64,000 bases of DNA from Fodinibius sp964490705 (GTDB taxonomy: Bacteria; Bacteroidota; Rhodothermia; Balneolales; Balneolaceae), in contig CAZBCG010000001.1 of the NCBI GenBank assembly GCA_964490705.1, forward strand, positions 372,001 through 436,000, written 5' to 3'. Shown piece after piece: positions 8,723 to 16,837 of the stretch. Below the pieces are notes generated by a model. The model worked only from the letters and a program-made list of their open reading frames with translations. It was not told the DNA's origin and ran no database searches. The position numbers and the translations under genes were made by a program. Position 1 is the first letter of the stretch. Each line of letters starts with the position of its first letter.

Positions 8723-8841
8723 AAATAATTGCTGATTGGTTGCTAAAAAGATGTTGCAAAGAATACCTGAAAGCAAGCGTATTTGTTCTTATTTTTACGC
8801 TCGTTTTCAGAGTAGCTATTAATGAAGGATCAAAAGGGCTC

Positions 8842-10254
8842 GTGGAAGATATCCCCCAAAAACACGAAGAAGTATTTAACGTTATATCGGAGGCCGGACA
8901 GGCGGTCGGGCAAGAGGTGTATGTGGTTGGCGGCTATGTGCGGGATTTTTATCTCAATCGGACCAAAGATGCCGATGAGCTGGATATCGATTTTGTGACC
9001 ATTGGATCGGGCATTGAGCTGGCCAAAGAGATTTCGAAGCAGCTGGGCGCCGATAACCTTTCGGTCTTCAAGCAGTTTGGCACCGCGCACATCAAGCACG
9101 AGAATATGGATCTGGAATTCGTAGGTGCGCGCAAAGAAAGTTACAATCGCAATTCCCGCAAACCGGTGGTTGAGGACGGTACGCTCGAAGACGATCAGCT
9201 GCGGCGCGACTTTACGATTAACGCCCTTTCGTGGTCGCTCAATAAAGAAAATTACGGGCAGCTTATTGATCCTTTTGAAGGGATTCAGGATCTCAAAAAA
9301 CAGCTGATTCGCACTCCCGTAGATCCGCTTAAAACTTTTGATGATGATCCCCTGCGGATGATGCGGGCCATCCGGTTTGCCACGGAGCTGCAGTTCGATA
9401 TCGAGCCGCAGACCTATCGCGGCATCGAGGAGATGGCCGACCGCATCGAGATTATTTCGAAAGAGCGTATCATTGAAGAGCTCAATAAAATTGTGATGGC
9501 ACCAAAGCCGTCGATTGGATTTACGCATCTGTTTAAAACGGGATTGCTGCATCACTTTTTTCCTGAACTGGTGAAGCTCCACGGCGTGGAAGAAGTGCGC
9601 GGCGTGCGCCACAAAGATAATTTTTGGCATACGCTCAAAGTGCTCGATAATGTGGCGGAATCGGGCGGTGATTTGTGGCTGCGATGGGCCGCAATTATGC
9701 ACGATATTGCCAAGCCTGCTACACAGAAATTTGAAAAAGGTACAGGCTGGACTTTTCACGGTCATGATGCGTTAGGTGCCCAGTGGGTCAAAGGTATTTT
9801 TCGTCGCCTGGGGCTGCCGCTGGACGAGCGCATGCGGTATGTCAAAAAGCTGGTGCGACTTCACCTGCGTCCCATTGCTTTGGTATCTGATGAGGTAACC
9901 GACAGTGCTGTCCGCCGCCTTATTTATGAGGCCGGGGATGATATTGATGACCTGATGCAGCTTTGCCGCGCGGATATCACCAGCAAGAACGATTACAAGG
10001 TGAAGCGCTACAATAAAAACTTCGATCATGTTGAGGAAAAGATTAATCGGGTCGAAGAAAAGGATCGTATTCGCAACTGGACGAACCCGATAAGTGGCGA
10101 TGAGATTATGGAGGCACTCGATATTTCGCCCGGTCCGGTAGTTGGCGATATTAAAGATGCGATCAAAGAAGCCATTTTGGATGGAGAAATTCCCAACGAG
10201 CACGATGCCGCTTTTGATTATATGATGGAGATTAAGGATCAGTTTGTTAATTAA
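8842..10254 (+). CDS. cca: CCA tRNA nucleotidyltransferase / poly(A) polymerase family, HD domain
   Basis: Adds or repairs the 3' CCA of tRNAs. The class II nucleotidyltransferase head shows VYVVGGYVRDFYL, the catalytic DxD in DELDIDFVTI, RRDFTINAL and DPFEGIQDL. The neck helix has DDPLRMMRAIRFA, and an HD domain follows (WAAIMHDIAKPAT). The open frame extends upstream to an ATG at 8740, but that extension encodes a hydrophobic stretch lying in the divergent promoter region. GTG at 8842, with AAGGA about 12 nt before it and just ahead of the conserved domain, is the more likely start (470 residues). In this lineage one enzyme probably does the whole CCA job, though poly(A) polymerase activity is possible. 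Confidence 0.9.
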   Translation: MEDIPQKHEEVFNVISEAGQAVGQEVYVVGGYVRDFYLNRTKDADELDIDFVTIGSGIELAKEISKQLGADNLSVFKQFGTAHIKHENMDLEFVGARKESYNRNSRKPVVEDGTLEDDQLRRDFTINALSWSLNKENYGQLIDPFEGIQDLKKQLIRTPVDPLKTFDDDPLRMMRAIRFATELQFDIEPQTYRGIEEMADRIEIISKERIIEELNKIVMAPKPSIGFTHLFKTGLLHHFFPELVKLHGVEEVRGVRHKDNFWHTLKVLDNVAESGGDLWLRWAAIMHDIAKPATQKFEKGTGWTFHGHDALGAQWVKGIFRRLGLPLDERMRYVKKLVRLHLRPIALVSDEVTDSAVRRLIYEAGDDIDDLMQLCRADITSKNDYKVKRYNKNFDHVEEKINRVEEKDRIRNWTNPISGDEIMEALDISPGPVVGDIKDAIKEAILDGEIPNEHDAAFDYMMEIKDQFVN

Positions 10255-10269
10255 TTTTTATAACTCTTA

Positions 10270-10349
10270 AACCCTGAGGGTCTTTCAAGTTATTATCGGA
10301 TTCTTTTCAAACATAATTTCTCCTATTTGATCATGAGACCCTCAGGGTT
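10270..10349. repeat. Long-loop inverted repeat between cca and ispE
   Basis: AACCCTGAGGGTCT and AGACCCTCAGGGTT are perfect 14-bp arms 52 nt apart. A related structure (AACCCTCAGGATTT ... AAATCCTGAGGGCTT) lies at 47390-47469. It could act as a cca terminator, but the long AT-rich loop and a second copy elsewhere suggest a mobile or dispersed element. Confidence 0.65.
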
Positions 10350-10367
10350 TTAAAACAATGTATAAAC

Positions 10368-11243
10368 ATGTCTAACGAAACCTGGATTGCCGATTCGTAC
10401 GCCAAAATAAACCTCGGGTTGCATGTGTTGGAACGCCTGCCGACCGGCTACCACGCCATTGAGTCGGGCTTTTGCTTTCTCGAGTGGCGCGACCATTTCG
10501 AGGTAAAACAGGCACCGGAGATGAAGCTCGAGCTCAGCGACGAAGACATTCCCACCGATGGCAGTAATCTCATCAACAAAGCCATTGCAGCGCTGGATCG
10601 GTATGTGGGGTTGAAGCACAACTACCTGTTTCGCGTGGACAAACGGATTCCCACCGGGGCCGGACTTGGCGGCGGCAGCAGTAATGCGGCACTTACATTA
10701 CGGATGCTCAACAAGATTGAAGAAATGGGCCTCAGCGATGATGAGCTGATCGATCTCAGTCGTGATATCGGGGCCGACGTGCCGTTTTTCATCAAGGGCG
10801 AAACGGGCATTGCCCAAGGCATTGGCCATGAAATTGAGCCGCTGGATATTCAGCCCAATCATTGGATCGTGGCATGTTATCCTAATGAAAAGAGCAGTAC
10901 CGCCGAGGCCTACGAAAATTGCGTGCCCGACCCCGATCCCGATTTTGATCTTAAGAAAACGCTTACCGAAACCGAGATCGACGAATGGCAATATACGCTG
11001 TTTAATGATCTGGAACGGGCGGTATTTCCGCGGGTGAATGTCTCGGGAAATCTAAAAGATCAGATGTACGAATTCGGGGCGATTTATGCTTCCATGACCG
11101 GCAGCGGGTCCGCAGTATATGGTATCTTTGAGCAGGATTTTGTGGCCACAAATGCTTACAAGGGATTCCTGGAACTCGACTTGCCCTCGAGTATGACGCG
11201 TCCCGGTTTTGAGCCGGATTACGGGATCTATCGCAAGGGATAA
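10368..11243 (+). CDS. ispE: 4-diphosphocytidyl-2-C-methyl-D-erythritol kinase
   Basis: GHMP-family kinase of the MEP isoprenoid pathway; it phosphorylates the 2-OH of CDP-ME with ATP. Residues 1-15 contain DSYAKINLGLHV. The ATP loop is GAGLGGGSSNAALTLRMLN, followed by DIGADVPFF and, in the C-terminal half, ASMTGSGSAVYG. The length of 291 is normal. It shows that this organism makes isoprenoids from pyruvate and glyceraldehyde-3-phosphate. It follows cca in the same direction but is separated by a large inverted repeat, so it is probably independently expressed. Confidence 0.95.
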   Translation: MSNETWIADSYAKINLGLHVLERLPTGYHAIESGFCFLEWRDHFEVKQAPEMKLELSDEDIPTDGSNLINKAIAALDRYVGLKHNYLFRVDKRIPTGAGLGGGSSNAALTLRMLNKIEEMGLSDDELIDLSRDIGADVPFFIKGETGIAQGIGHEIEPLDIQPNHWIVACYPNEKSSTAEAYENCVPDPDPDFDLKKTLTETEIDEWQYTLFNDLERAVFPRVNVSGNLKDQMYEFGAIYASMTGSGSAVYGIFEQDFVATNAYKGFLELDLPSSMTRPGFEPDYGIYRKG

Positions 11244-11283
11244 CTAAAAGCTGAGCTGGTAGTATTTTATCCTTTTATTTATG

Positions 11284-11460
11284 AGGAATAAGGTCTGAAC
11301 TATACCCAGTTGATAAAGCAATTTGTGGCTGTTATGTTCAAAAGCAGAGACAATTTCATCAAAATATATACATACAAGAGAGACAATGACTAGTTGACGA
11401 TCGCAATCTATTCTTTCTTTTTTATTTTTTAATCCAATAAAATATATCAGGAGAATTCTT
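11284..11460 (+). promoter_or_regulatory. Type-A leader upstream of BspA-like gene 1
   Basis: This 180-bp segment shares stretches with the segment at 16661-16837 before BspA-like gene 4, for example GGCTGTTATGTT, AATTTCATCAA, ATACATACA and TTTTTAATCCAA, in the same order and spacing. It differs from the leaders of genes 2 and 3. It presumably holds the promoter and 5' UTR; no exact promoter boxes were assigned. Confidence 0.5.
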
Positions 11461-12573
11461 ATGAAGAAGTTACTATTGGTATTGTTGTCTATTAGCTTAT
11501 TGGCATTTATTTTAGGTAGCGATTCAGGTGCGGCTCCCGATGATGGCGACGGCGATAGAGGCGAAACAACCACGTACACAGTCGATGTAGAAAGCTCCGA
11601 CAATCTCCTGTCGCTGACGGTCGGTCAGGATTATGAATTGACCGCCAACTTTGAACAGCAAAATAAAGCCTTTTATGTGGCCGAAAATGGAGTTACCATA
11701 AAATGCGAGGAAGCTGAGGTAGGCGACACGGGAACCATTAATGGCGTCACCTATACCAAACGAACAGCCGATCAGATTACCACCGATAATGCCGAAACGA
11801 CCTGCACTAGTGGTATAACGAATATGAATAGTTTATTTGAAGGCGCAGAATCATTTAATGCCGATATCAGCACTTGGGATGTCAGCAGTGTGGCAGATAT
11901 GACTCGAATGTTTCAGGAAGCTGGCTCTTTTAATAGAGACCTAAGTAGCTGGAATACAGGTAGTGTGATAAATACAACCGGAATGTTTTTTAAGGCCTCC
12001 AGTTTTAACGGAGATATCAGCACCTGGGATGTTAGCAATGTGACTATTATGGAAGGTATGTTTAGCAAAGCCGAATCTTTCAACCAAGATATTGATAACT
12101 GGGATATTAGCAATGCGACCGATATAAGTGGTATGTTTTCTGGCGCAGAGTCTTTCAATGGTGATATCAGCACTTGGGATGTCAGCAATGTGACAGATAT
12201 GAATAGTATGTTTAATCAAGCCGAATCTTTCAATCAAGATATTGCCAACTGGAATGTGAGCAGCGTAACTGATATGAGCAGGATGTTTGGATATACTAAA
12301 AACTTTGATCAAGATATAGGCAGCTGGGATGTAAGCAGTGTGACCAATATGGTAGGAATGTTTGAGTATGCTCTTTCCTTCAATGGTGACATCAGCAGTT
12401 GGGATGTCAGTAATGTGGTCGATATGAGGAATATGTTTGCCGGAGCCAAATCTTTCAAGCAGGATATTAGCGGTTGGTGTGTCGAACAGTTTAGCTCTGA
12501 GCCCACCGGTTTTGCCGGTTCGGCCCTTACTGAATCCAACAAACCGGAATGGGGCACGTGCCCATCGCAGTAA
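11461..12573 (+). CDS. BspA-like (DUF285) repeat surface protein 1, lipobox lost
   Basis: Member of a four-gene tandem family. A hydrophobic signal peptide (MKKLLLVLLSISLLAFILG) is followed by a short acidic linker, one truncated B-repeat remnant, a cysteine-bearing cap (VTIKCEEAEVG ... ETTCTSGI), nine 25-residue units of the form SFNxDISxWDVSxVTDMxxMF, and a C-terminal cap ending GTCPSQ. The lipobox cysteine kept in the other three (LIAFISC) is Gly here. About 41 residues are missing from the first B repeat and the second B repeat is gone, both in frame. It may be secreted rather than membrane-anchored, or it may be decaying. The repeats match the bacterial surface protein family of BspA-like leucine-rich repeats; ligand unknown. 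Confidence 0.85.
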   Translation: MKKLLLVLLSISLLAFILGSDSGAAPDDGDGDRGETTTYTVDVESSDNLLSLTVGQDYELTANFEQQNKAFYVAENGVTIKCEEAEVGDTGTINGVTYTKRTADQITTDNAETTCTSGITNMNSLFEGAESFNADISTWDVSSVADMTRMFQEAGSFNRDLSSWNTGSVINTTGMFFKASSFNGDISTWDVSNVTIMEGMFSKAESFNQDIDNWDISNATDISGMFSGAESFNGDISTWDVSNVTDMNSMFNQAESFNQDIANWNVSSVTDMSRMFGYTKNFDQDIGSWDVSSVTNMVGMFEYALSFNGDISSWDVSNVVDMRNMFAGAKSFKQDISGWCVEQFSSEPTGFAGSALTESNKPEWGTCPSQ

Positions 12574-12602
12574 AGCTTTTATAAAATCTATCACCTAACA
12601 TT

Positions 12603-12640
12603 AACCTGACAGGTATTCAAAAACCTGTCAGGTTTTTTTA
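12603..12640 (+). terminator. Intrinsic terminator after BspA-like gene 1
   Basis: AACCTGACAGGT and ACCTGTCAGGTT form a perfect 12-bp stem with an 8-nt loop, followed by seven T. The same terminator type follows each of the four paralogues. Confidence 0.9.
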
Positions 12641-12781
12641 ATTCCCCAATTAGGAGAAACCTTTCGATCTAAAATGTCCCCTTTTTCATTTCTGTTACGC
12701 AATTAACAAGTAGAGAGATATTACGCCTATAGTTCTTATTCTCAGAGAATCTGCATTCTAACTACTTGAGGAAATCCTATT
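12641..12781 (+). promoter_or_regulatory. Type-B leader upstream of BspA-like gene 2
   Basis: Nearly identical, base for base, to 14662-14803 before gene 3, differing at only a few positions. Landmarks include TTTCGATCTAAAATGTCCCC, TTACGCAATTAACAAG and CTACTTGAGGAAATCCTATT directly before ATG; GAGGAAA is the ribosome-binding site. It presumably carries the promoter of gene 2. Confidence 0.55.
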
Positions 12782-14593
12782 ATGAAGAAACTACTATTCA
12801 TTTTTTTGTCGATTAGTCTAATTGCATTTATCTCGTGTGGTGATTCAAGCACCGGACCTGGTGATAATGGAAACGGCGGTGAAACAACCACTTATACCGT
12901 TGACGTGTCTGCTGCCGACGGTGGATCGGTTGACCCTTCCGGTTCCAATGAGTACGACGAAGGCGAAGAGATCGAGATCGAGGCCAGCCCGAATGAAGAA
13001 TATATGTTTACCGGCTGGACCGGCGACGTGGAGAGCTCCGACAATCCCTTGTCGCTGACCGTGGATCAGGACTATGAGCTAACCGCCAATTTTGAGATCA
13101 AAAGCTATGATCTCACCATCAATACTGAAGGCGAAGGGGAAGTCGCTGAAGCAGTGGTGCAACAGAACAAGGATTACGAGTCCGGAACGGTGGTAGAACT
13201 GACGGCCAATCCCGCCGAAGGATACGAGTTTGTAGAATGGACGGGGGACCTTAGCGGTTCTGAAAATCCCCAACAGATTACCATGGATGGCCCCAAAGAA
13301 GTGACGGTTGTGTTTGAAAAGAAATCTTACTCACTAACGATAAATACAGATGGAGGAGGTTCTGTTTCAAAAGATCCTGAACAGTCTGAATATGAACACA
13401 ACAGCGACGTAGAACTGACGGCCAATCCCGCCGAGGGGTGGAAATTTGTTGAGTGGTCTAATGGAGAAGCTTCTTCTTCTGAAAATCCACAGACTATAAC
13501 CATGACTATGGATACTACTTTGACAGCTGTTTTTGAGAAAAAAAGCTATGCGCTCACTGTAAATATTGAGGGTGAAGGGGCAGTTACAAAAACGCCGGAT
13601 CAGGCAACATATAAATATGATGAAACGGTTGAATTAGAGGCAAACCCAGATGATGGTCATAAGTTTGTTGAATGGTCTGGAGCTATATCAAGTACGGAAA
13701 ACCCTGTTGAAGTAACCGTTAACCAGGAAATAACCGTTACGGGCACTTTCATTAAAAAGCAATTTTATCTGGCAGAAAATGGGGTGACGGTTAAATGTCC
13801 GGAAGCCGATATAGGCGATAACGGTACCGTAAACGGGGTGACATATACCAAACGAGCGGCGAACCAGATTACCACCGATAATGCTGAAACAACTTGTACC
13901 ACTGCCATATCGGATATGGGAAGGATGTTTGGAGGGGATGGGACCTTTAATGGTAATCTAAGCAGCTGGGATGTTAGCAATGTAACGGATATGGGAAGTA
14001 TGTTTAAAAGTGCGAATGCCTTTAACCAAGATATTAGCAGCTGGGATGTCAGCAATGTGACTAATATGTCGGAAATGTTTCATGAAGCCAGCTCTTTTAA
14101 CCAAGATATTGACAGCTGGGATGTCAACAGTGTAACTGATATGCGGTCCATGTTTGAGGATGCTACTTCCTTCAATGGAGATATCAGCAGTTGGGATGTG
14201 AGTAGCGTCACAACCATGTCTAGAATATTTTGGGAAGCGGCTTCCTTTAATGCAGATATCAGCGATTGGGATGTCAGCCTCGTTTCCGATATGGGGGCCA
14301 TGTTTCATGGAGCCAGCTCTTTTAACCAAGATATTGGCAGCTGGGATGTAGGTAATGTAATAAGTATGCGTGGAATGTTTAGTGGGGCGACCTCTTTTAA
14401 CAGTGATATTGGTGATTGGGATGTGAGCAGTGTCTCAGGAATGGCACATATGTTTGAAAGCGCAGCTTCCTTCAATCAAGATCTGAGTGGTTGGTGTGTA
14501 CAACTTATTGATTCTCACCCAATTTTTTTCTCTAAAGGTAGCCCCCTTCAAGATAGCTATCATCCCGTTTGGGGCACGTGCCCATCGCAATGA
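12782..14593 (+). CDS. BspA-like (DUF285) repeat lipoprotein 2 with four B repeats
   Basis: A 603-residue predicted lipoprotein. The signal peptide ends in the lipobox LIAFISC, followed by a Ser/Gly/Asn-rich linker that should hold it off the membrane. Four InlB-like B repeats (about 70 residues each, pattern YxLTINxxGxGxV ... GYEFVEWTG ... VVFEKK) span roughly residues 38-325. Then come the FYLAENGVTVKC cap with two Cys, eight 25-residue SFNQDISSWDVSNVTDM units, and a C-terminal cap GWCVQ ... HPVWGTCPSQ with two Cys. B repeats 3 and 4 are unique to this paralogue and have a more AT-rich codon choice than repeats 1 and 2. Likely an outer-surface adhesin or ligand-binding stalk; no sorting domain is visible. 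Confidence 0.88.
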   Translation: MKKLLFIFLSISLIAFISCGDSSTGPGDNGNGGETTTYTVDVSAADGGSVDPSGSNEYDEGEEIEIEASPNEEYMFTGWTGDVESSDNPLSLTVDQDYELTANFEIKSYDLTINTEGEGEVAEAVVQQNKDYESGTVVELTANPAEGYEFVEWTGDLSGSENPQQITMDGPKEVTVVFEKKSYSLTINTDGGGSVSKDPEQSEYEHNSDVELTANPAEGWKFVEWSNGEASSSENPQTITMTMDTTLTAVFEKKSYALTVNIEGEGAVTKTPDQATYKYDETVELEANPDDGHKFVEWSGAISSTENPVEVTVNQEITVTGTFIKKQFYLAENGVTVKCPEADIGDNGTVNGVTYTKRAANQITTDNAETTCTTAISDMGRMFGGDGTFNGNLSSWDVSNVTDMGSMFKSANAFNQDISSWDVSNVTNMSEMFHEASSFNQDIDSWDVNSVTDMRSMFEDATSFNGDISSWDVSSVTTMSRIFWEAASFNADISDWDVSLVSDMGAMFHGASSFNQDIGSWDVGNVISMRGMFSGATSFNSDIGDWDVSSVSGMAHMFESAASFNQDLSGWCVQLIDSHPIFFSKGSPLQDSYHPVWGTCPSQ

Positions 14594-14624
14594 TGGATTA
14601 ACTCAAACGGTAAACGAATTACCT

Positions 14625-14661
14625 AAACCTGGCAGGTGTTCAAAAACCTGTCAGGTTTTTC
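14625..14661 (+). terminator. Intrinsic terminator after BspA-like gene 2
   Basis: AAACCTGGCAGGT and ACCTGTCAGGTTT form a stem with one G-T pair around an 8-nt loop, followed by a T run. It matches the terminators of its paralogues. Confidence 0.88.
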
Positions 14662-14803
14662 TATTCCCAAATTAGGAGAAATCTTTCGATCTAAAATGTC
14701 CCCTTTTTCATTTCTGTTACGCAATTAACAAGTAGAGAGATATTACACCTATAGTTCTTATTCTCAGAGAATTTGCATTCTAACTACTTGAGGAAATCCT
14801 ATT
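14662..14803 (+). promoter_or_regulatory. Type-B leader upstream of BspA-like gene 3
   Basis: Near-exact copy of the leader at 12641-12781, including TTGAGGAAATCCTATT before the ATG. The copy shows that genes 2 and 3 arose by a duplication that included their control region. Confidence 0.55.
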
Positions 14804-16594
14804 ATGAAGAAACTACTATTCATTTTCTTGTCGATTAGTCTAATAGCATTTATCTCATGCAGCGATTCCAGTACCGGTCCCGATAATGGTGATAATGGAA
14901 ACGGCGGCAACGGCGGAGGCGAAACAACCACCTATACCGTTGACGTTTCTGCCGGTGATGGCGGATCGGTTGACCCTTCCGGATCCAACGAGTACGACGA
15001 AGGCGAAGAAATCGAGATTGATGCCAATGCCAATGAAGAATATATGTTTACCGGTTGGACCGGCGATGTGGAGAGCTCCGAGAATCCGCTGTCGCTGACC
15101 GTGGATCAGGACTATGAGCTAACCGCCAACTTTGAAATTAAGAGCTATGATCTGACGATCAATACCGAGGGCGAAGGTGAGGTCGCCGAAGAAGTGGTAC
15201 AGCAGAACAAGGATTACGAGTCCGGCACCGTGGTAGAACTGACGGCCAACCCCGCCGATGGATACGGCTTTGTAGAATGGACCGGCGATCTTAGCGGTTC
15301 TGAAAATCCCCAACAAATTACTATGGACGGGGCCAAAGAAGTGACGGCGGTGTTTGAGGAGAAACCACCATTTTATTTGGCTGCAAATGGGGTTACCGTA
15401 AAGTGTGAACAAGCCGACGTAGGCGACACGGGAACCGTTGATGGTGTGGAATATACCAAGCGAACGGCTGATCAGATTACTACGGATAATGTCGAAACGA
15501 CTTGCACAAGTGGCATCACAGATATGAGTGAGATGTTTTATTCTGGGTTTTATACTGATGATAATTCACCCAATGGAGATATCAGCAGTTGGGATGTCAG
15601 CAATGTGACTAATATGTCAGAGATGTTTACAGGTGCAGATGACTTTAATCAAGATATTAGTAGCTGGGACGTCAGTAACGTAGAGAATATGGCCTATATG
15701 TTTGATGGAGCAGAGTCTTTCAATGGTGACATCAGCAATTGGGATGTGTCTTCTGTAAGAAATATGGAGGTTATGTTTTCGCATGCTACTTCTTTCAACC
15801 AAGATATCAGCAGTTGGGATGTCAGCAATGTGACTAATATGCAAGCTATGTTTACAGCTGTTTCTTCTTTTAATGCAGATATAGGCAGCTGGGATGTTAG
15901 TAGCGTAACTGATATGAGTGCGATGTTTAGTAGTGCCGAATCCTTTAACCAGGATATAGGCAACTGGGATGTTAGTAGTGTAACAGATATGCAAGACATG
16001 TTTAATGACGCTTATGCCTTTAACCAAGATATAAGCGGCTGGAATGTCAGCAACGTGATTGACATGTATGCTATGTTTGGTGATGCTGAATCCTTTAACC
16101 AAGATATAGGCAGCTGGGATGTCAGCAATGTAGAGAGCATGAGTTATATGTTTTTTCAAGCAGACTCATTCGATGGAGACATCAGCAGCTGGGATGTCAA
16201 CAGTGTCACTGATATGGAAAGAATGTTTCAAGAAGCCGAAACGTTTAACCAAGATATAGGCAGCTGGGATGTCAGTAACGTGGAGAATATGGAAGGCATG
16301 TTTCACGAAACACCTTCTTTCAACCAAGATATAGGCAGCTGGGACGTCAGTAGCGTAACTGATATGAGTGCGATGTTTAGTCTTACTGAATCCTTCAACC
16401 AGGATATAGGTGGTTGGGATGTCAGTAATGTAACTAATATGGGATATATGTTTGCTGGTGCAGCATCTTTTAACCGGGATATCAGCGGTTGGTGTGTTTC
16501 TAACATTTCATCAGAACCAGATAATTTTTCAACCCAAAGCAGCGCCCTTCAAGATAGCTATCATCCGGTTTGGGGCACGTGCCCGTCGCAGTAA
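14804..16594 (+). CDS. BspA-like (DUF285) repeat lipoprotein 3, longest repeat array
   Basis: A 596-residue lipoprotein. The signal peptide has lipobox LIAFISC, then a linker rich in Gly, Asn and Asp. Two B repeats (about residues 42-185) end in FEEKPPFYLAANGVTVKC. Thirteen BspA-like 25-residue units follow, the largest number in the array, then the cap GWCVSNISSEPDNF ... HPVWGTCPSQ. The first unit is irregular (MFYSGFYTDDNSPNGDI), with a small insertion. The units SFNQDIGSWDVSNVE and SFNQDIGSWDVSSVTDM recur with near-identical DNA, as expected of an array that grows and shrinks by recombination. Predicted to be anchored in the outer membrane and surface exposed; ligand unknown. Confidence 0.88.
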   Translation: MKKLLFIFLSISLIAFISCSDSSTGPDNGDNGNGGNGGGETTTYTVDVSAGDGGSVDPSGSNEYDEGEEIEIDANANEEYMFTGWTGDVESSENPLSLTVDQDYELTANFEIKSYDLTINTEGEGEVAEEVVQQNKDYESGTVVELTANPADGYGFVEWTGDLSGSENPQQITMDGAKEVTAVFEEKPPFYLAANGVTVKCEQADVGDTGTVDGVEYTKRTADQITTDNVETTCTSGITDMSEMFYSGFYTDDNSPNGDISSWDVSNVTNMSEMFTGADDFNQDISSWDVSNVENMAYMFDGAESFNGDISNWDVSSVRNMEVMFSHATSFNQDISSWDVSNVTNMQAMFTAVSSFNADIGSWDVSSVTDMSAMFSSAESFNQDIGNWDVSSVTDMQDMFNDAYAFNQDISGWNVSNVIDMYAMFGDAESFNQDIGSWDVSNVESMSYMFFQADSFDGDISSWDVNSVTDMERMFQEAETFNQDIGSWDVSNVENMEGMFHETPSFNQDIGSWDVSSVTDMSAMFSLTESFNQDIGGWDVSNVTNMGYMFAGAASFNRDISGWCVSNISSEPDNFSTQSSALQDSYHPVWGTCPSQ

Positions 16595-16624
16595 TGGATT
16601 AACTCAAACGGTAAACTAATTACT

Positions 16625-16660
16625 TAAACCTGACAGGTGTTTAAAACCTGTCAGGTTTTT
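16625..16660 (+). terminator. Intrinsic terminator after BspA-like gene 3
   Basis: AAACCTGACAGGT and ACCTGTCAGGTTT form a perfect stem with a short loop, then a T run. Confidence 0.9.
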
Positions 16661-16837
16661 CTATTGCTTTTTGGTTGTAAGGCAAATCCAATTTGACTCG
16701 GTTGAAAAAGTAATTTCCGGCTGTTATGTTTTAAAAGAGATAATTTCATCAAGAATAATACATACAGGAGAGGCTACTTAACGAGTGCAATATTTTTCTC
16801 TCCTTTTTAATCCAACACAAAACATCAAGAGAACACT
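16661..16837 (+). promoter_or_regulatory. Type-A leader upstream of BspA-like gene 4
   Basis: Related to the leader of gene 1 (11284-11460) rather than to those of genes 2 and 3. Shared blocks include GGCTGTTATGTT, GATAATTTCATCAA and TTTTTAATCCAA. CAAGAGAACACT precedes the ATG. Confidence 0.5.

Noticed and set aside
8740..8841. N-terminal extension of the CCA enzyme to ATG 8740
   Set aside because: The extra 34 residues are hydrophobic and encoded in the divergent promoter region; GTG 8842 has a ribosome-binding site and lies just before the conserved domain.
11941..12594. Long reverse-strand frames across the BspA-like genes
   Set aside because: They mirror the 25-codon repeat of the real genes on the other strand. 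They have no start signals, and their repeats are the antisense reading of SWDVSNV.
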